Source: Azorinus chamasolen (taxonomy: Eukaryota; Mollusca; Bivalvia; Cardiida; Solecurtidae). From it: DNA of 64,000 nt. This document shows positions 54,219-63,958 of this stretch, one piece after another. The stretch lies in NCBI GenBank assembly GCA_963576725.1, contig OY755241.1, positions 75,181,001 to 75,245,000 on the forward strand, given 5' to 3'. A program made the position numbers and the translations under genes. The notes beneath the pieces were generated by a model that worked only from the letters and a program-made list of their open reading frames with translations, was not told the origin of the DNA and searched no databases. Position 1 is the first letter of the stretch, and each line of letters opens with the position of its first letter.

Positions 54219-54225
54219 CTCATTC
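54160..54225 (-). CDS. Pcl: Polycomb-like exon 2 (start codon exon)
   Basis: The acceptor CTCTTTGCAG precedes GAATGAGATGATG. The ATG at 54218-54216 starts [19 protein letters not shown] and the exon ends in phase 2 at CG before GTACGG; the next exon supplies C to make Arg20. Two adjacent ATGs are possible starts. Confidence 0.75.
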
Positions 54226-54282
54226 CTGCAAAGAGATACACTTTAAAAGTTTAACCTTTTACTCTAAGAATATAAATATAGA

Positions 54283-54565
54283 ACAAGAGCCGCGTGCGGC
54301 ACCAACGCTCGTCGGATTTGGTTCTTTTCCATCTATATTTAAAAAAATAAGAAAACGATAAAGGGCCATAACTCCAAAATTTTGAAATCAAGAGTTATGG
54401 TTCTTATGTAGGGGCCTGCCCCTCAATGAGATCTATTAAGTTTCATGTTGATACCTCTTATACTTTTCGAGCAATGAGCTACATTAATGTTTTTGCATGT
54501 CACGACGCCTACGACCCAGTGATCACAATAGCTCGACTTTTCTTCGAAACAGACAAGCTAAAAAT
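54283..54565 (+). repeat. Family J dispersed repeat in a B remnant
   Basis: AACAAGAGCCGCGTGCGGCA ... GTGATCACAATAGCTCGACT ... AGACAAGCTAAAAA, with B-like TTAACCTTTTACTCTAAGAA before and AATGTCATAAATACC after. Confidence 0.75.
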
Positions 54566-54626
54566 AATGTCATAAATACCTATTCTAAGGCTGAATTTCT
54601 ATAATGGCATATGAGCAGAGTACCTT

Positions 54627-54896
54627 TTAACCCTTTCCCTGTTCTATCTTTATTCAAATTTTCAATACCTACAGAACATTCATGGACAAAATAGTTACAC
54701 TGAAATATTAAAGGTGAAACATTGTAGCTATTTAACAAAGTAAAGACACAGATCTTTCAAATACCACTAGCAAACAGAGAAGACCCTGATCAGACGGCTC
54801 ATAGTCCTATAGGAGTCATCTGATCTGGGTCTATTGTTTGTGAATGCGTGGAAACACATTTATATAACGAGGGAAAGGCCAAGGGTTATTCAAGAC
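54627..54896 (-). mobile_element. Family A MITE
   Basis: TTAACCCTTTCCCTGTTCTAT ... GAGGGAAAGGCCAAGGGTTA; stem tip carries an insertion GCTCATAGTCCTATAGGAGT. Confidence 0.85.
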
Positions 54897-55038
54897 AGAA
54901 ACTGTAATTATTTATCAGATCTATATTTTAAAAAAAAAAAGTTATTTCATGAGCTAACAGAGCAGGCTGATCAGACAGTCCTTACTCTGCAAACTTTGCA
55001 AAGGTGTTTAAAAGAGTATGTATGGAGTAAAGAGTTAA
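54897..55038 (+). mobile_element. Family B MITE, left part missing
   Basis: CAGAAACTGTAATTATTTATC, stem remnant GAGCAGGCTGATCAGACAG, TATGGAGTAAAGAGTTAA. Confidence 0.65.
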
Positions 55039-55263
55039 TGGTGGACAATAAAACTGATACAATGTAGACCTCCAGACAGATATATCCCCGCCAGTGTCTA
55101 TTAGAACTACAATACAAAAACGAGGGAGGAATTTTCCAAAAAAAATTCACTAATATTCCAATATCACAACAATTTAAGTGAATTTGCCTTCTTTATCTAA
55201 ATAGAAAATTCTCTCTTTCCCTAGAATATATGTAGATTTTAGACAGTGCCCATTCATATGAAA

Positions 55264-55448
55264 AGACTTACTCGTCGTTTGATGATATTTTACCATCCTT
55301 ATACAAGTTATAGAAATGTCCACCAAATACCGAAATATAGCTGAGTTGTGGGGGCCGCAGCCCCAATATGACCACTAGATGTGCATTATAAAACCATGGC
55401 CCACCATTCAGGAAGTGTCCCGAAATGGACAGTAGGCACCATTTTTAA
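55264..55448 (-). other. Unexplained open frame, candidate alternative upstream exon
   Basis: On the minus strand about 60 codons are open from after a TAA near 55450 to a GA|GTAAGT donor at about 55272, reading ...GHFLNGGPWFYNAHLVVILG and then SYISVFGGHFYNLYKDGKIS. The donor phase fits exon 2 exactly. It has no ATG in frame and could equally be a repeat fragment. I do not recognise the peptide. Confidence 0.3.
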
Positions 55449-55449
55449 T

Positions 55450-55605
55450 CATAAGTCGGGCAATTGCACATCCTAGATTGAAGTTTTCCTCCCATAATGT
55501 TGCTAAAAAGAAAAGGACGAACATGGCGACTCCATCAGCTTTAAAAACTTTGTACTGGAGAAGACATTAAGATAAGATACCCTCGCAACCCACCCTGTTG
55601 ACACT
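55450..55605. other. No recognised feature
   Basis: Intron 1 sequence without recognised repeat. Confidence 0.4.
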
Positions 55606-55914
55606 TTAATCCATAGATCTACGTCTTTGTAAGCAGAGCAGACTCAGATTTCAACCTTTCCCTGTTCTGTATTTAGGCCAAATTTCAAAACCTACTGAAT
55701 ATTCATTAACAAAATCGAAGGTGGAACATTGTAGACATTTTAGAAAGTAAAGAAACAAATCTATCAAATTTTATTAGCAAACAGAGCAGACCCTGATCAG
55801 AAGGTTCCTCTAGGAGCCGTCTGATCTGGGTCTACTCTGTTTGCAAATGCGTGAAAACACGTTTATATGAGGGAATGGGTTAATCCATAGATCTACGTCT
55901 TGGTAAACAGAGCA
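55606..55914 (-). mobile_element. Family A MITE bracketed by a 35-bp duplication of a B end
   Basis: TTAATCCATAGATCTACGTC-TT occurs at 55606 and again at 55880. Between them lies A (about 55650-55883, stem tip GTTCCTCTAGGAGC). Confidence 0.8.
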
Positions 55915-56095
55915 CTCATCAAGGATCTCAGATTAGACACCTCCTGTATGATGTCTTACCAATGTTTGCTGTTTATGGAATAAATTTGATCTCATTCTGA
56001 AGTTTATATCACAGCCAAATTTTCATTCTTGATTTTTTAATAATAAAAAAATAAATCAGTCTAAAGAATATTCATGGAGTAAAGGGTTCTGTGAC
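55880..56095 (-). mobile_element. Family B MITE, worn
   Basis: TTAATCCATAGATCTACGTC, imperfect stem, AATATTCATGGAGTAAAGGGTT. Confidence 0.72.
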
Positions 56096-56194
56096 AGACC
56101 GTTACCACGGGAGTTTCTCTTCCGCATTCAGAGTTAAAACAAATGTGAAAAGATAACATGACATCCAGACTCTCCATGATTACTTATCTTGTAC

Positions 56195-56310
56195 CTCAAA
56201 CACCTCGATTGTCGTAATCAGATTTAGTTTTCCGTCGTTTTTCTGGTCACAAAATTCACCAATATTATTTTCCCGCCATCTTACACCGCTAGCCGCGGAG
56301 TGTTTTTAAA
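56195..56310 (-). other. Pcl: Probable 5' UTR exon 1 of the Polycomb-like gene
   Basis: On the minus strand a GC-richer stretch ends ...GTGTTTGAG followed by a GTACAAG donor. Joined to the acceptor at 54226-54227 it gives an in-frame TGA eight codons upstream of the joint, so the first usable ATG is in the next exon. It holds a short upstream ORF, ATG GCG GGA AAA TAA, at 56279-56265. The 5' limit is a guess. Confidence 0.5.
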
Positions 56311-56330
56311 TTTCCGTTTATTTGGTAACC
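56250..56330 (-). promoter_or_regulatory. Core promoter region with E2F-like and YY1-like sites
   Basis: Seen: TTTTCCCGCC at 56268-56277 (E2F-type TTTCCCGCC) overlaps, read on the minus strand, AAGATGGCGG at 56283-56274, the AAGATGGCGGC-like YY1 motif often found just downstream of start sites. CCGCGG and GCTAGCGG lie alongside and no TATA box is obvious. An ETS-like ACCGGAAAT (minus strand) lies upstream near 56521-56530. Inference: a TATA-less housekeeping-type start firing on the minus strand. Confidence 0.5.
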
Positions 56331-56690
56331 AATATATCATGAATTCATCAACAATCATGTAACCATTGATTACAACAATAATTGCCGATATCTTAACAAT
56401 ATGGATAATGCTTTAATCGTGTTAGTTAATAGTACCTTTAAGTCAAACGTTTCGTATATTTACACTCAACATCGCACGAATATACGACCACCTGTTTGTG
56501 ATTTGGTTCATTAAAAAGAATTTCCGGTGTGGACTTGATAAAAGGCGGACTTATACAGGTCCGCAGCATCAGGTTTGGGAGGAAAGTCGGTACCAAAAAA
56601 AAAAAAAAAAAAAAAGGATTCGATATGCATAACTACCTTCTGCAAGCGCTATACCCTCTAAGATCTGGCGAAGATAACAGAATCACCAAT
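56330..56690. other. Intergenic gap between gene promoter and LINE
   Basis: Upstream region of the Polycomb-like gene; ETS-like site and A-run noted separately. No palindromic MITE in it. Confidence 0.45.
56597..56617. repeat. A-run (about 21 A)
   Basis: An uninterrupted run of A between GGTACC and GGATTCG, upstream of the gene promoter. It could be a retroposon tail; no body is recognised. Confidence 0.6.
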
Positions 56691-56944
56691 TAAACAAACA
56701 ATCTACCAATCTGCCAAGTTTATGGTAAATTATTTTACTTTATGTATTAGCAATGTTTAGGATTGGCCCTACATGTTCAAGTGTCCTTGATCATATTTTA
56801 TGTAACAATAAGGATAAGATTTCCCGGTGTTATACCTGTCGGTCTTAGCGACCACTTACTTATATTTTGTACTAGGAAAAGTGCAAAAGTTAGATGTATT
56901 GCTCATAAGACCCTGAAATATTGGTCTCTTAAATACTATACTAA

Positions 56945-57335
56945 ATATATTCTGAAAATGGGTGATCCTTCGAAAGCAAAAGTAGAAATGCAAAAGTGAA
57001 AATTGCAGACTGGGTTTTATTGAGTCTGTTCATGAATAGTAATTAAAAGTGCAACACTACTCACGCCCCTAGCACCGGCTTAAGAAGTATTCAATTTTCA
57101 AAACTAATAACGTGAAAACTAATGATCCAGAAGGACCAGAAAATATAACACTGAGAATGAAGTACGGGGCGACTTTTTACAGCCGCGACACACGCACTTA
57201 ACACCTGCTGTTGTGAAGTACATATATTCTGAAAATGGGTGATCCTTCGAAAGTAAAAGCTAGTAGAAATGCAGAAGAGAAAATTGCAGACCCGGTTTTA
57301 TTGAGTCTGTTCATGAGTAGTAATTAAAAGTGCTT
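56945..57335 (+). repeat. Duplicated 105-bp segment inside the LINE
   Basis: TATATTCTGAAAATGGGTGA...AATTAAAAGTGC occurs at 56948-57054 and again, with a few changes and a short insertion, at 57226-57335, separated by about 170 bp unrelated to LINE coding sequence. The two copies bracket an insertion that splits the endonuclease and pre-RT parts. Confidence 0.75.
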
Positions 57336-59450
57336 TTACAGAAGTTACTTCTTGCAGATTGGAATTCTTGTTTCTTATCTCATAATGTAATTTGCTCGTG
57401 GAAGTCATTTAAAGACACATTTTTTAGCATATTAGATACTGTGGCACCTGTAAAGGAAGTCCGTTTGAAATCTAGGTCAGAACCCTGGCTTAATTCAGAA
57501 ATCTTAGAGAACATAAAATCACGGGATACTTACCTGCATAGTTTTAAAAAGCATGGTAGTAGGGAGGACTATAAGCATCTTTTAAAATACAGAACTTTAG
57601 TGCAGAGAAGTATTAAGACTGCAAAGTCTGAATACTTTTCAAATAAAGTTGTAGAAACAAATTTGAACCAAAAAAGCTCTGGCGAAGTTTAAAATCGCTT
57701 GGTTACAAAAACCCTAAAAATGATAGGCAAAATGTTGTCTTAACAGTGGATAATGAAATTTGTCATGACACTCTGAAAAATTCAAGTCATTTTAATCATT
57801 TGTTTACTAACATTGCCTCAGTTCTGGCACAGAAACTTCCTGGTCAAAAACACAAATTTGATCTAAAATCAGATCATTTGTCTAAATTTTATAAAGACAA
57901 AAACCCTAATGATAAAGAACTGCATTTGAAGCATGTTTCTGAGAGTTTTGTGCTTAGGGAGCTGAGCAGCTTGAATGTTAGTAACTAAAAGTACTGGTTT
58001 AGATGGCATGCCTGCTAGGTTTTTGAGAGACGGTGCAGATGTTTTGAAGATTCCAATTACTTTTATAATCAATTCATCAATTTCTGAAGGTGTTGTTCCT
58101 GACGATTTTAAGCAAGCTAGAGTTAAACCTTTACACAAGAAAGGCAGTGCCCTGGATGTAGGTAATTATAGACCAGTGAGCATCTTAAGTATCGTCTCGA
58201 AAATCTTAGAGAGGGATGTCAATACACAGCTAGAGTCTTACTTAGTAACTAACAACATTATATATGACTACCAGTCAGGTTTTAGAAAATCTTACTCTAC
58301 AGATAGTTGCCTAATCCATTTGCTGGACACTATTATATGGAATTCTTCCAAAGGCCTATACACTGGGATGATAATGTTAGACCTACAGAAGGCATTCGAT
58401 AGAGTTAATCATGAGACCATGTATGGGAAGTTGGATTTAATGGGCGTTCGGTCAATCCCATGGTTTAGGTCATACTTATCTGATAGAAACCAAGTTGCCA
58501 GCATTGGCAAAACTATGTCAAGTGCTCTTCCAGTCACTTGCGGCGTACCCCAGGGTAGTATATTAGGACCTCTCCTCTTTCTCTGCTATGTGAATGACAT
58601 GGTTACTAGCATTGATGAGGAATGCAAACTAATACTATATGCTGATGACTGCACAATGTTGTTTAGCCATCAGGACCCTGATTGTATTCCAGTCAAACTT
58701 GTTCATGTTTTAGAAAACTGCTCGGAATGGTTAGTGGATAAAAAGTTATCCTTGCATTTAGGGAAAACCGAATATATTCTTTTTTGGTCCAAAACGCAAT
58801 TTAAGTAAGCAAGGATCCTCACATGTTACCTGTAATGGTCATAGCATAAAAAGTTCTAAACAAGTAAAGTACCTCTAGGGCTTTCTTTAGACATTTTTTT
58901 GTCAGGTGATGCGATAGTACAGCATATAATATCTAAGATCAATGGCAAACTTAATTTTTTATACAGACAAAACAGATGTTTAGATTTGAACACACGTAAA
59001 CTTTTATGTTCTGCTCTTCTGCAGTGTCATTTTGATTACTCTAGTTCAGTCTGGTATGAAGGTCTGAATAAAGGGTTAAACTATAAGCTGCAGGTGCTGC
59101 AGAACAAGATTTATTAAAGGGTACTCCCCAAGAGAATCCATGACTTGGCAAGACTTTGTGCATTTGAATATGTTGAAAGTAGACAATAGAGTGAAACAAC
59201 TAAGACTTAGTCACATGCATAAAATCTATATAAGACATGTCCTTCATATCTTAGGGAAAACTTTGTTAAAAGTTCTAGGAGTTCTAGTCAAATTAATTTT
59301 ATGTTACTTAGTGTCAGTAACAATATGAGTAAAAATACTTTTTTGTATACTGGATCAAGAGACTGGAATTATCTACCAGACCACATTAAAGGTGTCAAAC
59401 ACATCAGTAAATTCAAACAGTTAGTTAAGAAGCACAACTGTTAAGAAGCA
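57330..59450 (+). pseudogene. LINE ORF2 remnant: reverse transcriptase, frameshifted
   Basis: Segments: 57330-57692 (SWKSFKDTFFSILDTVAP, EPWLNSEILENIKSRDTYL); 57700-57988; the RT core 57975-58808 with NYRPVSILSIVSKILE, the catalytic MIMLDLQKAFDRVNH, GVPQGSILGPLLF and the ILYADDC active site; 58899-59117 and on to WNYLPDHIKG. The catalytic Asp residues are intact but frames break near 57690, 57985, 58805, 59117 and after 59270, so no full protein is made. Confidence 0.9.
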
Positions 59451-60139
59451 CCTGCTTGATGTATAAGTCTCAGATAGCAAAAGTGACTTTTTATATTATT
59501 AGCCTGCGCAGTGCTGGAAACAGTTTATACTTGCTTTACAAACAGTGTAGGCCCATTTCAAATGTCCAGTGAAGGGCCATTTGAAATGAGCCAGCACTCT
59601 TTGTCAATATTTGAAATATTTGGAGACACAACCTTTAGGAATCAATGTAAAGTAGTCATTATTTAGAAAACAGATGCGTCCACTTGAAAATTCAACACTG
59701 TTAAGGTTAATCTGAATGGGATACATGTATATGTGATAACTTGCTTAGTCCTCAGTGATATATCTGTGATATTATGCAGTAAATGAATGCATACTTTTAA
59801 TAATCCCGTTTTGTACCTAAATATTTGGTTTATTTAGTTTCTTTTAGTAGTTTATAGTTTGTTCCTTTAACTTAACTTTAGTTTAGATTATTTGGACCCC
59901 ATTGGAAATAAGCTTTCTGCTTAATGGGTCCCTTGCAATGAATTTACTTAACACACACAATTTTACCGAGTAATCAGTTTTGTTAAAAGTATGCAAGATT
60001 TTAATCTTATTAGATTTCTTTCAGTCAATACTCCATTATTTAACTATATTTCTTATTTATTGCTGTGATATGTTTAACTTTGTATAGTGTGTTGTATATA
60101 TGCAGTTGACCTTAAATGTCAATAAATATAAAAAAGCAT

Positions 60140-60544
60140 AGATAGATCTTTATAATTATTTATTAATATCTACTGTATGCTACTATAATTAAAATCTGGG
60201 TCCTAATGATATGTCGAGCTATTCTATACAAATACCTATCATAGGTCTTTGTTCTATGTCTCATCTGGGTTATAACTGAGACACATATACACACGTACAT
60301 ATGTCTCTGGTTATAATAAGACGCCGAGTTATTCCATGTCTCACCCGGCCTCAAACTGTTTGCAAAAGTGATCACGGATTCGTACATGAAAGCAAAATAG
60401 TTAAATTTGAATTACATACAGACTCATTGCATGTCTGTGAATACAGTTTGACTCCAGTTTAGACGCCGTATTACATAGTGTCTCAACCGGTTAACTTTAG
60501 CACTGCTTTTGAAAAAAAGAAAACCCTGCAAACTCTTTTAAAAA
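60140..60544. mobile_element. Family I fragments
   Basis: GTCTCATCTGGGTTATAAC, AGACGCCGAGTTATTCCATG-TCTCACCCGGCCTCAAACTG and GACTCCAGTTTAGACGCC are pieces of eroded I stems. Confidence 0.45.
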
Positions 60545-60616
60545 GCCTTTCTCCATACATATGCCCTTTAATTAAAGCTTTTAAAAATACAAAACCCAGA
60601 CCAAATGTCTGCTATA

Positions 60617-60820
60617 CAGTAAAACCTCTCTATAACGGCCACTAAATCGTGTTAATTAGTTGGTATTTAGGACAGGTGGCTGCTTAAAGCATGGTGAAAG
60701 TAAAACAGAACGCTCCTATAGGAGCGTTCTCTTTTACTTTCACCTTGCTTTAAGCAGCCACCTGCCTTTAACACAAAATACTTAGTGCAATTTAGTGGCC
60801 GTTATAGAGAGGTTTTACTG
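60617..60820 (+). mobile_element. Family F MITE, complete, 31-bp perfect ends
   Basis: CAGTAAAACCTCTCTATAAC and its exact complement for 31 bp, TA on both sides, stem GCTTAAAGCATGGTGAAAGT with GCTCCTATAGGAGC tip. Confidence 0.92.
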
Positions 60821-60928
60821 TATTTGCTTATTAAATAATACAGATATAATTGTAAATTTTGTGTCATGGGATAAAATACCTTTTGTTTGTAATGTCATTA
60901 TAAAAATCAGGTTATTAATTCTCATGTA

Positions 60929-61127
60929 CAGTAGAACCTGTCTCAAGAGGCCATTCATTTATTGAACAAAGGAGTCTTAAAAAGCAGATGGTTGCTTAAT
61001 GCAGGACAAAAGTAATGTAAAAAGCTCTTATAGTAGCTTTCTTCATTACGTTTGACCTGCATTAAGCTATCACCTGCCTTACTCACCCATAATTAGACCT
61101 TTTTTATGGCAGCTTAAGACAGGCTCA
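60929..61127 (+). mobile_element. Family F2 MITE
   Basis: CAGTAGAACCTGTCTCAAGA ... CAGCTTAAGACAGGCTC; stem tip GCTCTTATAGTAGC. Confidence 0.78.
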
Positions 61128-61154
61128 TTATTTCTTACATAAATATTTATGAGA

Positions 61155-61400
61155 TAAAATGTTAATATAAAAACTTAGGTTTCCGATGTTTGGATCAACT
61201 TTTTATTTCTTAACTGAATTTATATACATGTATATTTAAAAACATTGTATTCCTTCCACAGGTTTTTCGTTTTAAATCTCTGCAGACATAACAGATCCAG
61301 ATCCAGATCGGGCAGTTCTCGAATATGCTGTCTGATCGAGATATAATCTAGATTGCTCAGGGGTGCATGCTAACCATAGCATAAGCTGCTCTAGTCAACT
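61155..61400. other. Mostly unassigned, with one MITE stem remnant
   Basis: GATCCAGATCGGGCAGTTCT...GCTGTCTGATCGAGAT at about 61295-61345. Confidence 0.4.
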
Positions 61401-61555
61401 AAAGGTATCTATTTTTTCTGTGTGATATTTTTCTATGTGCATGTTCATACTTTTATTTTGTCGTTTTTGTTTTTCTACTCTTGTTTTGTCGGAATAAAAG
61501 CCCACCAGGGCTTATGTTATTATGTTATGAATATCCGACGTTAAATAAAACTTGT
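61400..61555 (+). repeat. Retroposon 3' end with microsatellite
   Basis: GTCGGAATAAAAGCCCACCA-GGGCTTATG then TTATTATGTTATG; probable LINE/SINE tail. Confidence 0.45.
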
Positions 61556-61556
61556 T

Positions 61557-61809
61557 TTAACCCTTCTCTTGCTGAATTTTAAAACACATTTCTCCTTCTT
61601 TACCCATGCCCTGTTGTATAATTACATATATCTTCACTGTGTACACGTATATTGCTGTGCAATCACTGCTGTGGAGTGCACTGGTTGCACAATCGACTTA
61701 TAAATAGTGCAGACCCTGATGAGACAGCTCCTGCAGGAGCTGTCTCATCTGGGTCTTCACTATTTACAGGTAGGTATATATATTGACGCGAATAGCAAGC
61801 GATGGGTTA
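61557..61809 (-). mobile_element. Family H MITE, complete
   Basis: TTAACCCTTCTCTTGCTGAAT ... GAATAGCAAGCGATGGGTTA; stem tip GCTCCTGCAGGAGC. Confidence 0.88.
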
Positions 61810-61889
61810 TGTCTTTGTCTTATGTGTCTTGCTGTAGACGGAAGTTATTCATGGCTCAGTCGGATATTTAATTTATGTCTACACAATTT

Positions 61890-62110
61890 ACAGTAAACTC
61901 ATCAAAACTGAAAGTTTGGAACACACCCATTTTCCCTATGGGGGGGGGGGGACCGCAAACGAAATAAGTGCTGGTATAATTAAACCATTGTCATCGATTG
62001 GTTCAGTCAACAGTGCAGACCCTGGTCAGAGAGCTTCCCGAACTCTCTCATCTGTGTATACATACCCTCCTTGCAAAGATGTCAAAAAGCATCTGTAATT
62101 ATAGGGTTAA
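61890..62110 (+). mobile_element. TTAA MITE of a further subtype (AA)
   Basis: AACTCATCAAAACTGAAAGT, CCCATTTTCCCTATG with G12, ACCGCAAACGAAATAAGTGC, worn stem, ATAGGGTTAA. Confidence 0.55.
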
Positions 62111-62312
62111 CCCATTCTTTCATATCAACGCGATATAGGGGCCGTCTAATCAGGGTCTGCTCTGTTTTCCAGTGAAATTTGATAGATCTTTTGCTTTACA
62201 TTCTAAAATGGCTACAATGTTCCACCTTCCATATACCTTTATAACTATTTTGTCCATGAATATTCAGTGGGTATTGAACTTTGGAATAAAAATAGAACAG
62301 GAAAATGGTTAT
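62107..62312 (+). mobile_element. Family A MITE, left stem arm lost
   Basis: TTAACCCATTCTTTCATATC ... GAACAGGAAAATGGTTA. Confidence 0.8.
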
Positions 62313-62553
62313 CCCATTTACTCCCTTATCATTTATGATAAACTCGCCTAAAATGAGTTTTGGAACCTCCCATTTTTCACGTTGAATGGGCACCGCAAAC
62401 AAAATATATGCTGGTATAAATCCTTGACATCGTTTGAGCCAGCAATCAGTGGAGACCCAGATCAGAAGTATTCCCCCAGGAGTCCCTCTGATCTGGGTCT
62501 ACACAGTTTGACTATGATTCATTTAACGGATTGTCAGATAAAATAGGTTAATA
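62308..62553 (+). mobile_element. AA-type MITE, second copy
   Basis: TTATCCCATTTACTCCCTTA ... TTTGGAACCTCCCATTTTTC, ACCGCAAACAAAATATATGC, stem GTGGAGACCCAGATCAGAAG...TCTGATCTGGGTCTACAC, ATAGGTTAA. Confidence 0.6.
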
Positions 62554-62554
62554 A

Positions 62555-63020
62555 AATATACGCCTTGTTCTGTTCTATTCAGTGTTTTCAGAGGACACGG
62601 AAAGAACAAACCAACGCAGTATCAGGTGTCAGTAAAGTTTAACTGTTGACACGCCCTGTTAAATAACAATGAATACTTAACACCCAATACGTCTGAATAG
62701 TGGTCTTTAAACCCTTAATGCTTACAACATAAACTAGCAAACACTTTCAAATAGTGTAAATCCAGATCATTCGCAACTATAAGCGAATTTTGCTCTGCCC
62801 GTTGCTGCCACTCCGATTTCAGATCTTGGAACAGAATTTATTGCAATTGTGATCTAAATAACAACCGGTTATATTTAGGGATATATTTCAAATAACTGAC
62901 ACATTTCCACAGACGTGGATATTTCACAGAGTAAAATCTTTTTATTTCATGTGTTGCCGCAAGAGGTCCCCTAACGGGGATATCAGTTTATTACTCCACC
63001 TGCTTCGACACTTTTCTATA
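62555..63020. other. No recognised feature
   Basis: Low-copy-looking sequence. One worn stem (GTGTAAATCCAGATCATTCG) near 62755. Confidence 0.4.
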
Positions 63021-63022
63021 TA

Positions 63023-63227
63023 CAGTAAAACCTCGCTAATGCGACCACCAAAATGGGGCATAATTCTGGGTGACAGAGGCAGGTGGTAGCTTAATGCAGG
63101 ACGAAAGTTATGCAGAAAGCTCCTATAGGAGCTTTCTGCATAACTTTCGTCCTGCATTAAGCAACCACCTACTTTAAACGGCGCCAGTGGCTGTTTATTA
63201 AGTGGTCGCATTAGCGGGGTTTTACTG
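63023..63227 (+). mobile_element. Family F MITE, complete
   Basis: CAGTAAAACCTCGCTAATGC ... GCATTAGCGGGGTTTTACTG with TA flanks; stem perfect over about 35 bp per arm, tip GCTCCTATAGGAGC. Confidence 0.92.
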
Positions 63228-63357
63228 TACTTTAGTATGCTGGTGGCGAATTTGCGATAACATTGGCGAACCGACTGGATCCTGATGGAACATTTAATGA
63301 TTCAGCGTGTCCTTTGAAACCAAGTGTCCCTCTTCCTTGCGGTTTTTAAATACATGT

Positions 63358-63550
63358 ACAGTAGATCTTTTCCTAAGCGGCAATTCATTTAATGAAAAAA
63401 GAGTCTTAAAATCAGGTAGTTGCCTCATGCATGGCAAAAGGAATGCAAAACTTTTAACAAGCTTTAAGCTACCACCTACCTAACAGACCAATACATGTAA
63501 TTAGAGATATTTTGATGGTCACTTAAGATATAGACAGCTTCTACTATAAC
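63358..63550 (+). mobile_element. Family F2 MITE, worn stem
   Basis: CAGTAGATCTTTTCCTAAGC ... ATATAGACAGCTTCTACTATA. Confidence 0.72.
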
Positions 63551-63695
63551 TGAACTATTTTGTTTTATTTTTAAGAATCGCTGTATATAGACGATATTTC
63601 ATGCCGGGGTTGTTTTGCCTTTTCAATGATTGAACGGTTGAAATGTGTTTAGATATATACATGTCAGATCACTAAAACAGACTCTTTATCTGTGT

Positions 63696-63950
63696 TTAAC
63701 CCTTTACTCCATGAATATTCACGTTAGAAATAATGATGTCATGAAGAATTATATCAGTTAGATTAATTAGTTATGATAGCACATGGACACAAGAAAAATT
63801 AGCTCAGGCAGAAACTATAGTGTCGTAACTATATTATATCATAAGCAAACTGAACAGACCCTGATCAGAAGCCCCAATAGGATCCGTCTGATCTGGGTTT
63901 ACTCTGTTTGCAAAGGCATAGAAAGACGTATTTATGGAGTAAAGGGTTAA
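63696..63950 (+). mobile_element. Family B MITE, complete
   Basis: TTAACCCTTTACTCCATGAAT ... TTTATGGAGTAAAGGGTTAA; stem tip GCCCCAATAGGATC. Confidence 0.9.
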
Positions 63951-63958
63951 TAATACCT

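Larger units (their letters stand above)
56690..60137 (+). mobile_element. Decayed non-LTR retrotransposon (LINE, Jockey/CR1-like)
   Basis: Pieces in order: C-terminal endonuclease (CSSVLDHILCNN, then GVIPVGLSDHLLIFCTRK with the SDH motif); a 100-bp direct duplication; the region before RT; the reverse transcriptase core; a C-terminal segment (LLCSALLQCHFDYSSSVWYE, SRDWNYLPDHIKG); a 3' UTR of about 650 bp ending CAATAAATATAAAAAAG. At least four frameshifts or stops break it, and the N-terminal endonuclease and any ORF1 are missing. It points away from the Polycomb-like gene and begins a few hundred bases from that promoter. Clade assignment is uncertain. Confidence 0.85.
60545..61153 (-). mobile_element. 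Family B MITE carrying F and F2
   Basis: CTCCATACATATGCCC, stem remnant to GTCTGCTA, F, then TATTTGCTTATTAAATAATA, B body, F2, and TTATTTCTTACATAAATATT-TATGAGATAAA end. Confidence 0.72.

Noticed and set aside
52424..52768. 114-codon plus-strand ORF
   Set aside because: Antisense shadow of exon 3.
57975..58808. Intact reverse transcriptase gene
   Set aside because: The core is open, but it lacks a proper start, is broken upstream and downstream by frameshifts, and has no complete endonuclease.
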